From Sphingobium sp. TKS (GTDB taxonomy: Bacteria > Pseudomonadota > Alphaproteobacteria > Sphingomonadales > Sphingomonadaceae), in the NCBI RefSeq assembly GCF_001563265.1, contig NZ_CP005083.1:1181001-1245000 (forward strand): 64,000 nucleotides of DNA, given 5' to 3'. A model generated the notes under the pieces. It did not search any database. It was not told the origin of the DNA and saw only the letters and a list, made by a program, of their open reading frames with translations. The position numbers were made by a program, and so were the translations under genes. Position 1 is the first letter of the stretch; the number at the start of each line of letters is the position of its first letter. Below are positions 35,722 through 43,731 of this stretch, piece after piece.

Positions 35722-35742
35722 AAACCGTACCATATAGTACGC
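35722..35742 (-). promoter_or_regulatory. operator-like site 1 for the TetR repressor
   Basis: AAACCGTACCATATAGTACG, containing GTAC-CATATA-GTAC. It matches site 2 (35787) in inverted orientation, consensus AAACCGTACCAWATAGTAYG, and is immediately upstream of the repressor start. Confidence 0.7.
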
Positions 35743-35786
35743 TATTTCTGTTGACAAGGATTCGCAACCGGCGCAAAGGCCAATTT

Positions 35787-35807
35787 CATACTATTTGGTA
35801 CGGTTTG
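35787..35807 (+). promoter_or_regulatory. operator-like site 2 for the TetR repressor
   Basis: CATACTATTTGGTACGGTTT, the inverted counterpart of site 1. It overlaps a possible -10 (TACTAT, 35789-35794) and ends 3 bases before the efflux gene start, so repressor binding would block both transcription and start access. Confidence 0.7.
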
Positions 35808-35810
35808 CTA

Positions 35811-37355
35811 ATGTCCGTGAGTCGCCCCCCGAGTCTTCCCGCTCTTTCCGGTCGCGCCGGGCTTCTCGCAGGAGGCTTGGCGCTGCTCTCTGCCTGCGCG
35901 GCGGTGCCGGATCTGGGATCCCAGCCGGCGGTGCGCGCGCCTGGCAGCATTGCGGCGGAGCGCAGCCTTCAGGCTGACTATGCCACGCAATGGCCGTCCG
36001 AAGGCTGGTGGACGGCTTATGGCGATCCGCAATTGGATGCGTTGATCGAGGAGGGGCTGAAGGGATCGCCGGACGTGAGCGCTGCCGCCGCCCGCTTCGC
36101 CCAGGCCAACGCGGCCGCGCAGCAGGCGGGGGCGCCGTTGTTGCCGTCGGTCGATCTCGACGCCAATAGTGGCGTGACCAAATCCAGCTACAATATGGGC
36201 ATGCCCAAGGAATTCGTGCCCAAGGGCTGGCTCGGTACGGGCCGGGTGGGCCTGAATTTCGGCTTCGACCTCGATCTTTGGGGCAAGAATCGCGCGGCGC
36301 TGGCGGCGGCGACGTCCGAAGCGCGCGCGGCGGAGATCGACGCGCGGCAGGCGCGGCTGGCGCTGGCGACCGGCGTGGCCGATGCCTACGCCGATCTCGC
36401 CAGGCTCCATGATGAGCGCGACATTCAGGCGCGGGCGCTGGAAATCCGTACCGCCAGCCAGAAGCTGGTGGCGGATCGCCGCGCCAACGGGTTGGAAACG
36501 CGTGGCAGCGAGCGGCAGGCCGATGCTACCGTCTCCTCCGCCAAGGCGCAGCTTGCCGCCGCCGATCAGGCGATCGCGGTGCGCCGGCATCAGATCGCGG
36601 CGCTGATCGGCGCGGGGCCGGATCGGGGCATCGCCATCGCCCGGCCGCAACTCCGCAAGCCCGGTCCGCTGGGTCTGCCCGCCGATGTGACGACCAATCT
36701 GGTCGCCCGCCGTCCGGACATTGCGGCCGCGCTCGCCCGGACCGAGGCGGCGGCCAAGGGGATCAAGGTGGCGCGGGCCGATTTCTTCCCCGCCATCCGC
36801 TTGAGCGCGCTGATCGGCGTGCAGTCGCTGGGCTATCAGACCCTGCTCCAGAACGGCGCTTTTTCCGGCGGGGCCAGTTCCTTTGCGGACACGCTGTTTA
36901 AGAAGGATTCGCTGTTCGGCAATGCCGGGCCCGCGATCAGCCTGCCGATCTTCCATGGGGGTGCGCTGAGCGGCCAATATCGCGGCGCGCGCGCCTTCTA
37001 TGACGAGGCGGTGGCCAGCTATGACAAGACCGTGCTCGGCGCCTATCAGCAAGTGGCCGACGCGGTGACCGGGCGGCGGACGCTCGACCAGCGGCTGATC
37101 GACGCCCGCGCCGCGCTGACCGCATCGGAAGAAGCCTATGGCATCGCCCGCCAGCGTTATGAAGGCGGCCTCAACACCTATCTTGACGTACTGAACGTGG
37201 AAGACCAGCTTCTGGCCGCCCGTCAGACCGTCGCGGAGCTGGAGGCCAGCGCCTTCACGTCCGACATCGCCCTCATTCGCGCGCTGGGCGGCGGCTTTGC
37301 CGCCAGCGACGCCCAAATATCGCACCAGTTGTCCAAGGATATCCCCAATGGCTGA
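35811..37355 (+). CDS. outer-membrane efflux lipoprotein (NodT/TolC type)
   Basis: Outer-membrane channel of a tripartite efflux pump. 514 residues: lipoprotein signal with lipobox LLSAC near residue 31, two OEP domains (first with EGWWTAYGDPQLDALIEEGL and GWLGTGRVGLNFGFDLDLWG, second with LVARRPDIAAALARTEAAAKG and GAYQQVADAVTGRRTLDQRL). The ATG at 35811 is used although the ribosome binding site is poor. Overlaps the next gene by 8 bases. Confidence 0.92.
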   Translation: MSVSRPPSLPALSGRAGLLAGGLALLSACAAVPDLGSQPAVRAPGSIAAERSLQADYATQWPSEGWWTAYGDPQLDALIEEGLKGSPDVSAAAARFAQANAAAQQAGAPLLPSVDLDANSGVTKSSYNMGMPKEFVPKGWLGTGRVGLNFGFDLDLWGKNRAALAAATSEARAAEIDARQARLALATGVADAYADLARLHDERDIQARALEIRTASQKLVADRRANGLETRGSERQADATVSSAKAQLAAADQAIAVRRHQIAALIGAGPDRGIAIARPQLRKPGPLGLPADVTTNLVARRPDIAAALARTEAAAKGIKVARADFFPAIRLSALIGVQSLGYQTLLQNGAFSGGASSFADTLFKKDSLFGNAGPAISLPIFHGGALSGQYRGARAFYDEAVASYDKTVLGAYQQVADAVTGRRTLDQRLIDARAALTASEEAYGIARQRYEGGLNTYLDVLNVEDQLLAARQTVAELEASAFTSDIALIRALGGGFAASDAQISHQLSKDIPNG

Positions 37356-38499
37356 TGCCAGGCCCGAATTCACGTCCGAAGCGAGCAAGGCCGAGGGTGC
37401 CACGCAGCGTCAGGACACCCGCAGAAAATGGCTGGTGCGGCTGGCGCTGGTCGTGCTGGTCGTCGGCGCGGCCTATGCGATCTGGTATCTGCTGATCGGG
37501 CGCAATCATGTCAGCACCGACAATGCCTATGTGAATGCGGAAGTGGCGCAGGTGACGCCGCTGATTTCCGCGCAGGCGGTCGAGGTGCTGGTGACGGACA
37601 CCCAAGCCGTGAAGCGCGGCGACATATTGGTGAAGCTGGACCCCACCAACGCCCGCATCGCCATGGCGCAGGCGGAGGCCGATCTGGCCGAAGCCCGGCG
37701 CAAATTCCGCCAGACCGTCGCGACGAGCGGCGCGCTGGCCGCGCAGGTCGAGGCGCGTGGCGCCGACATCAACCAGGCGCGTGCCCAGCTTGCGACGGCG
37801 CAGGCTGATTTCGACAAGGCGCGCATCGACCTTCGGCGGCGCGAGGCGCTGGCGCCCAATGGCGCTGTCTCGGGCGAGGAACTGACCAGCGCGCGCAAGG
37901 GCTATGCCGCGGCGCAGGCGGCGCTCGACCTGGCGAGGGCCGGCGTGGCGACGGCGGAGGCGACACGCGGCGCGGCCAGCGGCCAGCTTGCCGCCAATGA
38001 CGCGCTGGTGCGGGGTTCTACCATCGACACCGATCCCGCCGTGCTGGCGGCCAAGGCGAAGCTGGACAATGCCCGGCTCGATCTTGGCCGCTCCGTCATC
38101 CGCGCCCCGATCGACGGCGTGGTGACGCGGCGGCAGGTGCAGGTCGGACAGCGCGTCGCGCAGGGCACGCCGATCATGAGCATCGTGCCGCTCGCCCATG
38201 TCTATGTCGACGCCAATTTCAAGGAGCGGCAGCTTGGCCGGGTGAAGCCAGGCATGCCCGCCACCGTCACGTCCGACCTTTATGGCGGCGGCGTCGTCTA
38301 TCATGGCAAGGTGGTCGGTTTTTCGGGCGGCACGGGGGCTTCCATGGCGCTGATCCCTGCGCAGAACGCAACCGGCAACTGGATCAAGGTGGTGCAGCGC
38401 CTGCCCGTGCGCATCGCGCTCGATCCCAGGGAACTGGCTGAGCATCCACTGCGCGTCGGCCTCTCCATGGAAGCCGAGATCGACCTCTCCGGCGAATAA
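37348..38499 (+). CDS. emrA: EmrA/HlyD-family periplasmic adaptor
   Basis: Links the inner-membrane pump to the outer-membrane channel. 383 residues: one N-terminal helix (LVRLALVVLVVGAAYAIWYLL, residues about 27-47), biotinyl-lipoyl motif (TDNAYVNAEVAQVTPLISAQ), long coiled-coil hairpin (about 100-215) and beta-barrel (VIRAPIDGVVTRRQVQVGQR, VYVDANFKERQLGRVKPGMP). AAGGAT lies before the ATG. Overlaps the OMF gene by 8 bases. Confidence 0.93.
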   Translation: MADARPEFTSEASKAEGATQRQDTRRKWLVRLALVVLVVGAAYAIWYLLIGRNHVSTDNAYVNAEVAQVTPLISAQAVEVLVTDTQAVKRGDILVKLDPTNARIAMAQAEADLAEARRKFRQTVATSGALAAQVEARGADINQARAQLATAQADFDKARIDLRRREALAPNGAVSGEELTSARKGYAAAQAALDLARAGVATAEATRGAASGQLAANDALVRGSTIDTDPAVLAAKAKLDNARLDLGRSVIRAPIDGVVTRRQVQVGQRVAQGTPIMSIVPLAHVYVDANFKERQLGRVKPGMPATVTSDLYGGGVVYHGKVVGFSGGTGASMALIPAQNATGNWIKVVQRLPVRIALDPRELAEHPLRVGLSMEAEIDLSGE

Positions 38500-38510
38500 G
38501 GAAGCCTTTG

Positions 38511-40040
38511 GTGAGCCGTCCGGCAGAGACATTCTCGCTCCTGTCGCCCCGTCACCGCCTGCTGGCGGGGCTGACGCTGGCGCTCAGCAATTTCATGGTC
38601 ATGCTCGACCTGACCATCGCCAATGTGTCGGTGCCGCATATTGCCGGCAATCTGGGCATTTCCGCCGATCAGGGCACCTGGATCATCACCAGCTATGCCG
38701 TGGCGGAGGCGATCTGCGTGCCGCTGACCGGCTGGCTGGCGCAGCGGTTCGGCGCGGTCAGGCTGTTCGTCTTCAGCATGTTGGGTTTCGGCCTGTTCTC
38801 GCTGCTGTGCGGCCTGTCGATGAGCCTGACCATGATCGTGGTCTGCCGCATTGGCCAGGGTCTATGCGGCGGTCCGCTGATGCCGATGTCGCAGACCTTG
38901 CTGATTCGTATCTTCCCGCCGGAGCGGCGCGGGCGCGTCATGGGGTTGTGGGCGATGACGACTCTGCTCGGCCCGGCGCTCGGCCCGATCGTCGGCGGCT
39001 ATATCAGCGACAATTGGAGCTGGCACTGGATCTTCTTCATCAACCTGCCGATCGCGGCATTGTGCGTCTTTTCCGCGCTGCTGCTGCTGCGCCCGGTGGA
39101 AACGGAGCGGGTGAAGCTGCCCATCGACTATATCGGCCTGGGGCTGCTGATCTTCTGGATCGGCTGCCTGCAGATCATGCTGGATATCGGGCGCGACCAT
39201 GATTGGTTCGGTGACCCGCTGATCGTCGTGCTGGCGGTGCTGGCGGCCATCGGCTTCTGCGTGTTCATCATATGGGAACTGACGGAGGAGCATCCGATCG
39301 TCGACCTGCGCGTGTTCCGCCATGTCGGCTTCACTTCGGGGGTGTTCACGCTGGCGCTGTGTTTCGGCGCCTATTTCGCGGGCATCGTCATCATCCCGCA
39401 ATGGCTGCAGATATCGATGGGCTATACCGCCGCCTCGGCCGGCCTGGCGACGGCGTTCACGGCGATGACGGCCATGCTCGTGGCGCCGATCGCCGGGCGG
39501 CTGGTTGACAAGGTCGACGTGCGCATCATGATTTCGGGCGCGGTCGCCTGGATCGGGTTGATGACGCTGTGGCGGGCGCATTGGACCACCGATGCGGATT
39601 TCTGGACGATCGCGATGCCGCAGTTGGTGCAGGGCTTCGGCATGCCCTTTTTCATGATCCCGCTGACGACGCTGACCCTGGGGTCGGTCCGGCCGGAGGA
39701 AACCGCCTCGGCTGCGGGCATGCAGAATTTCCTCCGCACGCTGGCCATCGCCATTTCTACCTCCATCGTGCTGACTGGCTGGGGCGATGGACAGCGCATA
39801 TCGCGCAACGAGATGGTCGGCACGCTCCACGCCGATACGACCATGGCCGACCTGACGAGCAGGGGTTTCACCCAGGACCAGGCGCGGCAGATGGTGGCCA
39901 ATCTGGTCGACGCGCAATCGCTGGTGCTGTCGATGAACCATGTCTTCTTCATCGCCGCCATGGTGCTGTTCCTGGCCGCGGCCGTGGTGTGGCTTGCCCC
40001 GCGCCCGACTAGAACCGTGGATCGCTCGGCAGCGCACTGA
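38511..40040 (+). CDS. emrB: EmrB/QacA-family drug:H+ antiporter (DHA2 MFS)
   Basis: Inner-membrane multidrug pump with 14 predicted helices. 509 residues; helix 1 VMLDLTIANVSVPHIAGNLG and QGTWIITSYAVAEAICVPLT are typical DHA2 motif D1/A regions, with LLGPALGPIVGGYISDNWSW in the antiporter motif C region. GTG 38511 is chosen over TTG 38508 from the AAGGA spacing. Together with the two preceding genes it forms a complete EmrAB-OMF pump under TetR control; substrate unknown. Confidence 0.92.
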   Translation: MSRPAETFSLLSPRHRLLAGLTLALSNFMVMLDLTIANVSVPHIAGNLGISADQGTWIITSYAVAEAICVPLTGWLAQRFGAVRLFVFSMLGFGLFSLLCGLSMSLTMIVVCRIGQGLCGGPLMPMSQTLLIRIFPPERRGRVMGLWAMTTLLGPALGPIVGGYISDNWSWHWIFFINLPIAALCVFSALLLLRPVETERVKLPIDYIGLGLLIFWIGCLQIMLDIGRDHDWFGDPLIVVLAVLAAIGFCVFIIWELTEEHPIVDLRVFRHVGFTSGVFTLALCFGAYFAGIVIIPQWLQISMGYTAASAGLATAFTAMTAMLVAPIAGRLVDKVDVRIMISGAVAWIGLMTLWRAHWTTDADFWTIAMPQLVQGFGMPFFMIPLTTLTLGSVRPEETASAAGMQNFLRTLAIAISTSIVLTGWGDGQRISRNEMVGTLHADTTMADLTSRGFTQDQARQMVANLVDAQSLVLSMNHVFFIAAMVLFLAAAVVWLAPRPTRTVDRSAAH

Positions 40041-40136
40041 GCCCGACCGATGCGCCGTCATGGGCGAGCGTCGCGCATCGCGCCCGATTGACGCGGCGCG
40101 GCATCGCCGTCACTGAGTGGCAAAAAGGTGGGGTCC

Positions 40137-40715
40137 ATGCGAATCGTCATCATCGACGACAGCGGCTTGCGCGCGACAGTCCTGGAAGAAGGCCTGCGCG
40201 AGGCGGGCTATGACGATATTCACATCGTCCCTCCGCGCGGCGGCTTCGTCGCGCGGCTGGAACGCATGGCGCCCGACGTCGTGCTGATGGACCTGGGAAG
40301 CCCCAGCCGCGACACGCTGGAGGAAATGCTGACCGTCAGCCGCGCGCTGGCCCGGCCCATCGCGATGTTCGTCGACCAGTCGGACGAATCCATGATCGGC
40401 GCGGCCATCGACGCAGGCGTGTCGGCCTATGTCGTGGATGGGCTGCGCAAGGAGCGGGTGAAGCCGGTGCTGGAACTGGCGGTGCGGCGCTTCAACGCCT
40501 TCGCCCGGCTGCAGACCGAACTGGACGAGGCGCGCACGGCGCTCTCCGACCGCAAGATCATCGACCGCGCCAAATCCATCCTGATGAGTCAGCGCGGCCT
40601 TTCGGAGCCGGATGCCTATGCGTTGCTGCGGTCGAGCGCGATGAATCAGGGGAAGAAGATCGTGGATGTCGCTCAGGCCCTCATCACGGCCAGCGATCTG
40701 TTGGGAGGGATGTGA
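40137..40715 (+). CDS. nasT: NasT: ANTAR-domain RNA-binding antiterminator
   Basis: Response-regulator-like protein that binds leader RNA and prevents termination upstream of nitrate assimilation genes. 192 residues: pseudo-receiver domain with Asp52 (VVLMDLGSPS) and a C-terminal ANTAR domain about 130-190 (RKIIDRAKSILMSQRGLSEPDAYALLRSSAM). Start 40137 has AGGTGGGG upstream. Stop overlaps the nasS start. In the Paracoccus and Azotobacter systems, NasS sequesters NasT until nitrate or nitrite binds. Two RNA targets are visible downstream (42013 and 43585). Confidence 0.93.
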   Translation: MRIVIIDDSGLRATVLEEGLREAGYDDIHIVPPRGGFVARLERMAPDVVLMDLGSPSRDTLEEMLTVSRALARPIAMFVDQSDESMIGAAIDAGVSAYVVDGLRKERVKPVLELAVRRFNAFARLQTELDEARTALSDRKIIDRAKSILMSQRGLSEPDAYALLRSSAMNQGKKIVDVAQALITASDLLGGM

Positions 40716-41917
40716 TGACGACCGACCTGCGCATCGCTTTCCTGCCGTTGACCGACGCCGCCGTGCTGGCGGTGGCACGGGAAAAGGGTTTCGCGGAAGA
40801 GGAAGGGCTGCATCTCGACCTCGTCCGCACGACGAGCTGGGCGACATTGCGCGACCGGCTGGTGTTCGGGCAGGTGCAGGCGGCGCATATGCTGGCGCCG
40901 CTGGCCGTCGCGGTGACGCTGGGATTGAGCCAGCAGGCGGCGCCGCTTTCCGCGCCCTACAAGCTCAACGTCAACGGCAATATGCTCGTGATGGCGAACG
41001 AGTTCGCGCAGGCGCTGGATCCCGACATATCGGCGCGGCTGGACGATCCGCTGGGCACCGCGCATGATTTCGCGGCGGCCATCGGTTTGTGGAAGCGCAA
41101 GCCGGTGATCGGCGTCGTCCATCGTTATTCCAGCCATTCGATGATGTTGCGCTACTGGCTGGCGAGCGCGGGCGTCGATCCGGATCGCGACGTGGTGCTG
41201 CGCGTCCTGCCGCCGTCGCTTACCGTGGAGGCGATGCGCGCCGGGGAGGTCGATGGGTTCATCGCAGGCGAGCCCTGGGGCAGCGCGGCGGTCGACGCGG
41301 GCCTGGCCGAAGCGGTGGCGATCGGGGAACGCATTTGGCGGCGCGGCGTGGAGAAGGTCCTGGCCTTCCGCACGCCCTGGCTGGATGAAAATCCCGACAG
41401 CGTCGACCGGCTGCTCCGGGCGCTGGTGCGGGCTGCGGCCTGGTGCGACGAGCCGGACCATCATGAGGCGCTCGCCCACCTCTTGTCGCAACCTCATTAT
41501 GTCGACCAGCCCGCCGAGGTGATCCTGCGCGCTCTGTCGGGCGGGATCGTGGCGCGGGTGGACATGGCGCCGCTGTCCATGCCCGATTTCATGCTCTTCT
41601 CGCGCGAGGCCACGCCCTTTCCGTGGCGCAGCCAGGCGCTGTGGATCTATTCGCAGCTCGTTCGCTGGAAGATGGTGGAACATAGCCCGGAAAATGCCGC
41701 CAAGGCCGCGTCGGTCTTCCGCCCGGACATCTTCCGCCGCGCACTGGCCGACAGCGATGTGGCGATGCCGGGGGCCAGCATGAAGGTGGAGGGAGCGGTA
41801 GCCTCTCCGCTGGCAGTGGGATCGAAACGGGGTGAATTGACGCTGGGGCCTGACAGCTTTTTCGATGGGCGGGTGTTCGATCCCGAGCGGATCGAGGATT
41901 TTCTGGCAAGTTTCTAA
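40715..41917 (+). CDS. nasS: NasS: cytoplasmic nitrate/nitrite sensor
   Basis: NrtA-like periplasmic-binding-protein fold without signal peptide, so cytoplasmic; binds nitrate and inhibits NasT when empty. 400 residues: IAFLPLTDAAVLAVAREKGF, RDRLVFGQVQAAHMLAPLA, VEAMRAGEVDGFIAGEPWGSA. There is no ABC transporter partner, which supports the sensor role rather than uptake. GGGAGGGA precedes the ATG, which overlaps the nasT stop by one base. Confidence 0.92.
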   Translation: MTTDLRIAFLPLTDAAVLAVAREKGFAEEEGLHLDLVRTTSWATLRDRLVFGQVQAAHMLAPLAVAVTLGLSQQAAPLSAPYKLNVNGNMLVMANEFAQALDPDISARLDDPLGTAHDFAAAIGLWKRKPVIGVVHRYSSHSMMLRYWLASAGVDPDRDVVLRVLPPSLTVEAMRAGEVDGFIAGEPWGSAAVDAGLAEAVAIGERIWRRGVEKVLAFRTPWLDENPDSVDRLLRALVRAAAWCDEPDHHEALAHLLSQPHYVDQPAEVILRALSGGIVARVDMAPLSMPDFMLFSREATPFPWRSQALWIYSQLVRWKMVEHSPENAAKAASVFRPDIFRRALADSDVAMPGASMKVEGAVASPLAVGSKRGELTLGPDSFFDGRVFDPERIEDFLASF

Positions 41918-42012
41918 AATCCGCCCCAAGCCTTCGGCGCAGGGAGGATTGGATTGGCTTTCGCAAATTTGTGCCTTGCAACATGAGGCGAATCACGAGA
42001 TAAGATAAGAGT

Positions 42013-42137
42013 CGCGCGATGAAGCGCGTTTTCCGGGATGAGCCCTTCCCAAGGCTGGGATCGCGTTCTCCCTACGATTTTACAGCAAAGCCGCTGGCCG
42101 GATTTCGCAAAGAGCGAGGTCCGGACGCGGCTTTTTT
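42013..42137 (+). promoter_or_regulatory. nitrate transporter leader: candidate NasT target hairpins plus terminator
   Basis: Hairpin 1: CGCGC-GATGAA-GCGCG (42013-42028), six-base loop with G at position 4. Hairpin 2: TCCC-AAGGCT-GGGA (42047-42060), loop with A1 and G4 as in ANTAR target RNAs. Then an intrinsic terminator: AAAGCCGC (42087-42094) and CCGGA pair with TCCGG and GCGGCTTT, followed by TTTTTT (ends 42137). It ends 35 bases before the transporter start. Hairpin 1 lacks the A1 and the stem of hairpin 2 is short, so this is less certain than the nirB leader. Confidence 0.6.
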
Positions 42138-42171
42138 CGTGTCCATTTTACAAGATTCGAGGGACATCATC

Positions 42172-43431
42172 ATGGCAACTGCTCATTGGGAGAGCCCGGA
42201 AGGGGGCGAAGGGCCAGAAGGTCAGAAACAAACCGGCCAGACCAGTTTCTGGAAGGCTGGGCATACGCCGACCCTGATAGCCGCTTTCCTCTATTTCGAC
42301 CTCGCCTTCATGGTGTGGGTGCTGCTTGGGCCGCTGGCGCCCTCCATCTCCAAGACGCTGGGCCTGACCCCGGCTGAAAAGGGGTTGATGGTCGCCGTGC
42401 CGACGCTGGCGGGGGCCGTGCTGCGCGTCGTCAACGGCCTGCTGGTCGACCGGATCGGCTGCAAGCAGGCGGGCGCAATCAGCCAGGTGATCGTCATCCT
42501 CGGTCTTGCGACGGCGTGGTTCATGGGCGTCAACAGCTTCGGCGGCACGCTGGCGCTGGGCGTGATCCTGGGCTTTGCCGGGGCGAGCTTCGCGATCGCG
42601 CTGCCGCTCGCCAGCCGCTGGTATCCGGCCGAGCATCAGGGCAAGGCCATGGGCCTGGCCGGCATGGGCAATTCCGGCACGGTGCTGGCCTCGCTGTTCG
42701 CGCCGATGCTGGCCAAGCTGTTCGGCTGGAACGCGGTGCTGGGTCTGGCCTGCATTCCGCTGACCATCGTCTTCGTCATCTATATGATCATGGCCAAGAA
42801 CGCGCCCAATGCGCCCGCGCCCAAGAAGCTGGTCGACTATTTCCACCCGCTGAAAAGCGCCGACGCCTGGTGGCTGATGGGCTTTTACTCGGTGACTTTC
42901 GGCGGTTTCGTAGGGCTGGCCGCCTCGCTGCCGATCTACTTCACCGACCAGTTCGGGCTGACCCCGGTGGTTGCCGGCTATTGCACGGCTGGCTGCGTGT
43001 TCGCAGGGTCGCTGGTGCGTCCGATGGGCGGCGCGCTGGCTGACAGGATCGGCGGCGTCAAGGCGCTGATGATGGTCTATATCGCCGCCGCGCTGGCGCT
43101 GTCGGGTGTTGCTTATGCGCCGACGCTGGTCTCCGCCCTTGGCTTCTTCGTCGCCGCGATGCTGGCGCTGGGCGTGGGCAATGGCTCGGTGTTCCAGCTC
43201 GTGCCGCAGCGCTTCAAGGAAGAGATCGGCGTCATGACCGGCCTGGTCGGCATGGCGGGCGGCGTCGGCGGCTTCTACCTGGCATCCTCGCTGGGTATCG
43301 CAAAGCAGCTCACCGGCAGCTTCGCGCCCGGCTTCCTGATCTTCGCGGGTCTGGCCCTGGTCGCGTTCCTTGGCATCTCCCTGGTTCGCGCCCGCTGGCG
43401 CACGACTTGGACCAGCGCTGCCCGCATCTGA
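42172..43431 (+). CDS. nitrate/nitrite transporter (NNP family, MFS)
   Basis: Inner-membrane nitrate importer of the NarK/NasA-permease type. 419 residues, 12 predicted helices. NNP signatures are present: GFAGASFAIALPLASRWYPA in helix 5 and AMLALGVGNGSVFQLVPQRF in helix 11, with GMGNSGTVLASLFAPMLAKL. Start at 42172 is supported by GAGGGA. Upstream lies the leader with a terminator, so expression should require NasT; a separate terminator at 43458 ends this transcript. Confidence 0.94.
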   Translation: MATAHWESPEGGEGPEGQKQTGQTSFWKAGHTPTLIAAFLYFDLAFMVWVLLGPLAPSISKTLGLTPAEKGLMVAVPTLAGAVLRVVNGLLVDRIGCKQAGAISQVIVILGLATAWFMGVNSFGGTLALGVILGFAGASFAIALPLASRWYPAEHQGKAMGLAGMGNSGTVLASLFAPMLAKLFGWNAVLGLACIPLTIVFVIYMIMAKNAPNAPAPKKLVDYFHPLKSADAWWLMGFYSVTFGGFVGLAASLPIYFTDQFGLTPVVAGYCTAGCVFAGSLVRPMGGALADRIGGVKALMMVYIAAALALSGVAYAPTLVSALGFFVAAMLALGVGNGSVFQLVPQRFKEEIGVMTGLVGMAGGVGGFYLASSLGIAKQLTGSFAPGFLIFAGLALVAFLGISLVRARWRTTWTSAARI

Positions 43432-43457
43432 TTGTTTCACGCTCTGACAGGAGGGGA

Positions 43458-43489
43458 GGCGGCGGCCCGCGACAGGCCGCCGCCCTTTT
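43458..43489 (+). terminator. intrinsic terminator of the transporter gene
   Basis: 10-bp perfect stem GGCGGCGGCC (43458-43467) / GGCCGCCGCC (43475-43484), loop CGCGACA, then CTTTTC. Confidence 0.85.
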
Positions 43490-43549
43490 CGCGTTTGCGA
43501 TAAAATGCGGTGGCGCGGAAGCAAAATACATCGTGCTGCGAGGAATCGC

Positions 43550-43577
43550 TTGACCTCGTCGCGATTCGGAATATGCT
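43550..43577 (+). promoter_or_regulatory. sigma-70-type promoter of the nirB leader
   Basis: TTGACC (43550-43555), 16-base spacer, TATGCT (43572-43577). Transcription would start near 43584, directly at the first hairpin of the leader, which supports both the promoter and the leader. Confidence 0.65.
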
Positions 43578-43584
43578 GCAATGC

Positions 43585-43720
43585 AAGGGACAGGGTTGTC
43601 CTTCTTCCATAGCTGCGGTGGTCCAGGGACGGACGATCAAGGCGCTTATGATGGCAAGGCCGCCATCCAGACCTTCGGTTTCAAAGCCGAGGGTCCGGAT
43701 GGCGGCCTTTTTCTTTTTCT
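43585..43720 (+). promoter_or_regulatory. nirB leader: ANTAR (NasT) dual-hexaloop RNA and antiterminated terminator
   Basis: Hairpin 1: GGAC-AGGGTT-GTCC (core 43588-43601, extendable). Hairpin 2: GTCC-AGGGAC-GGAC (43621-43634). Both loops have six bases with A at position 1 and G at position 4, the pattern recognised by ANTAR proteins such as NasT and EutV. A 13-bp terminator stem follows, AAGGCCGCCATCC (43656-43668) with GGATGGCGGCCTT (43697-43709), enclosing a smaller hairpin and ending in TTTTTCTTTTT. ATG of nirB is at 43732. NasT binding would disrupt or preclude the terminator. Confidence 0.82.
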
Positions 43721-43731
43721 GGAGTCAAGGG

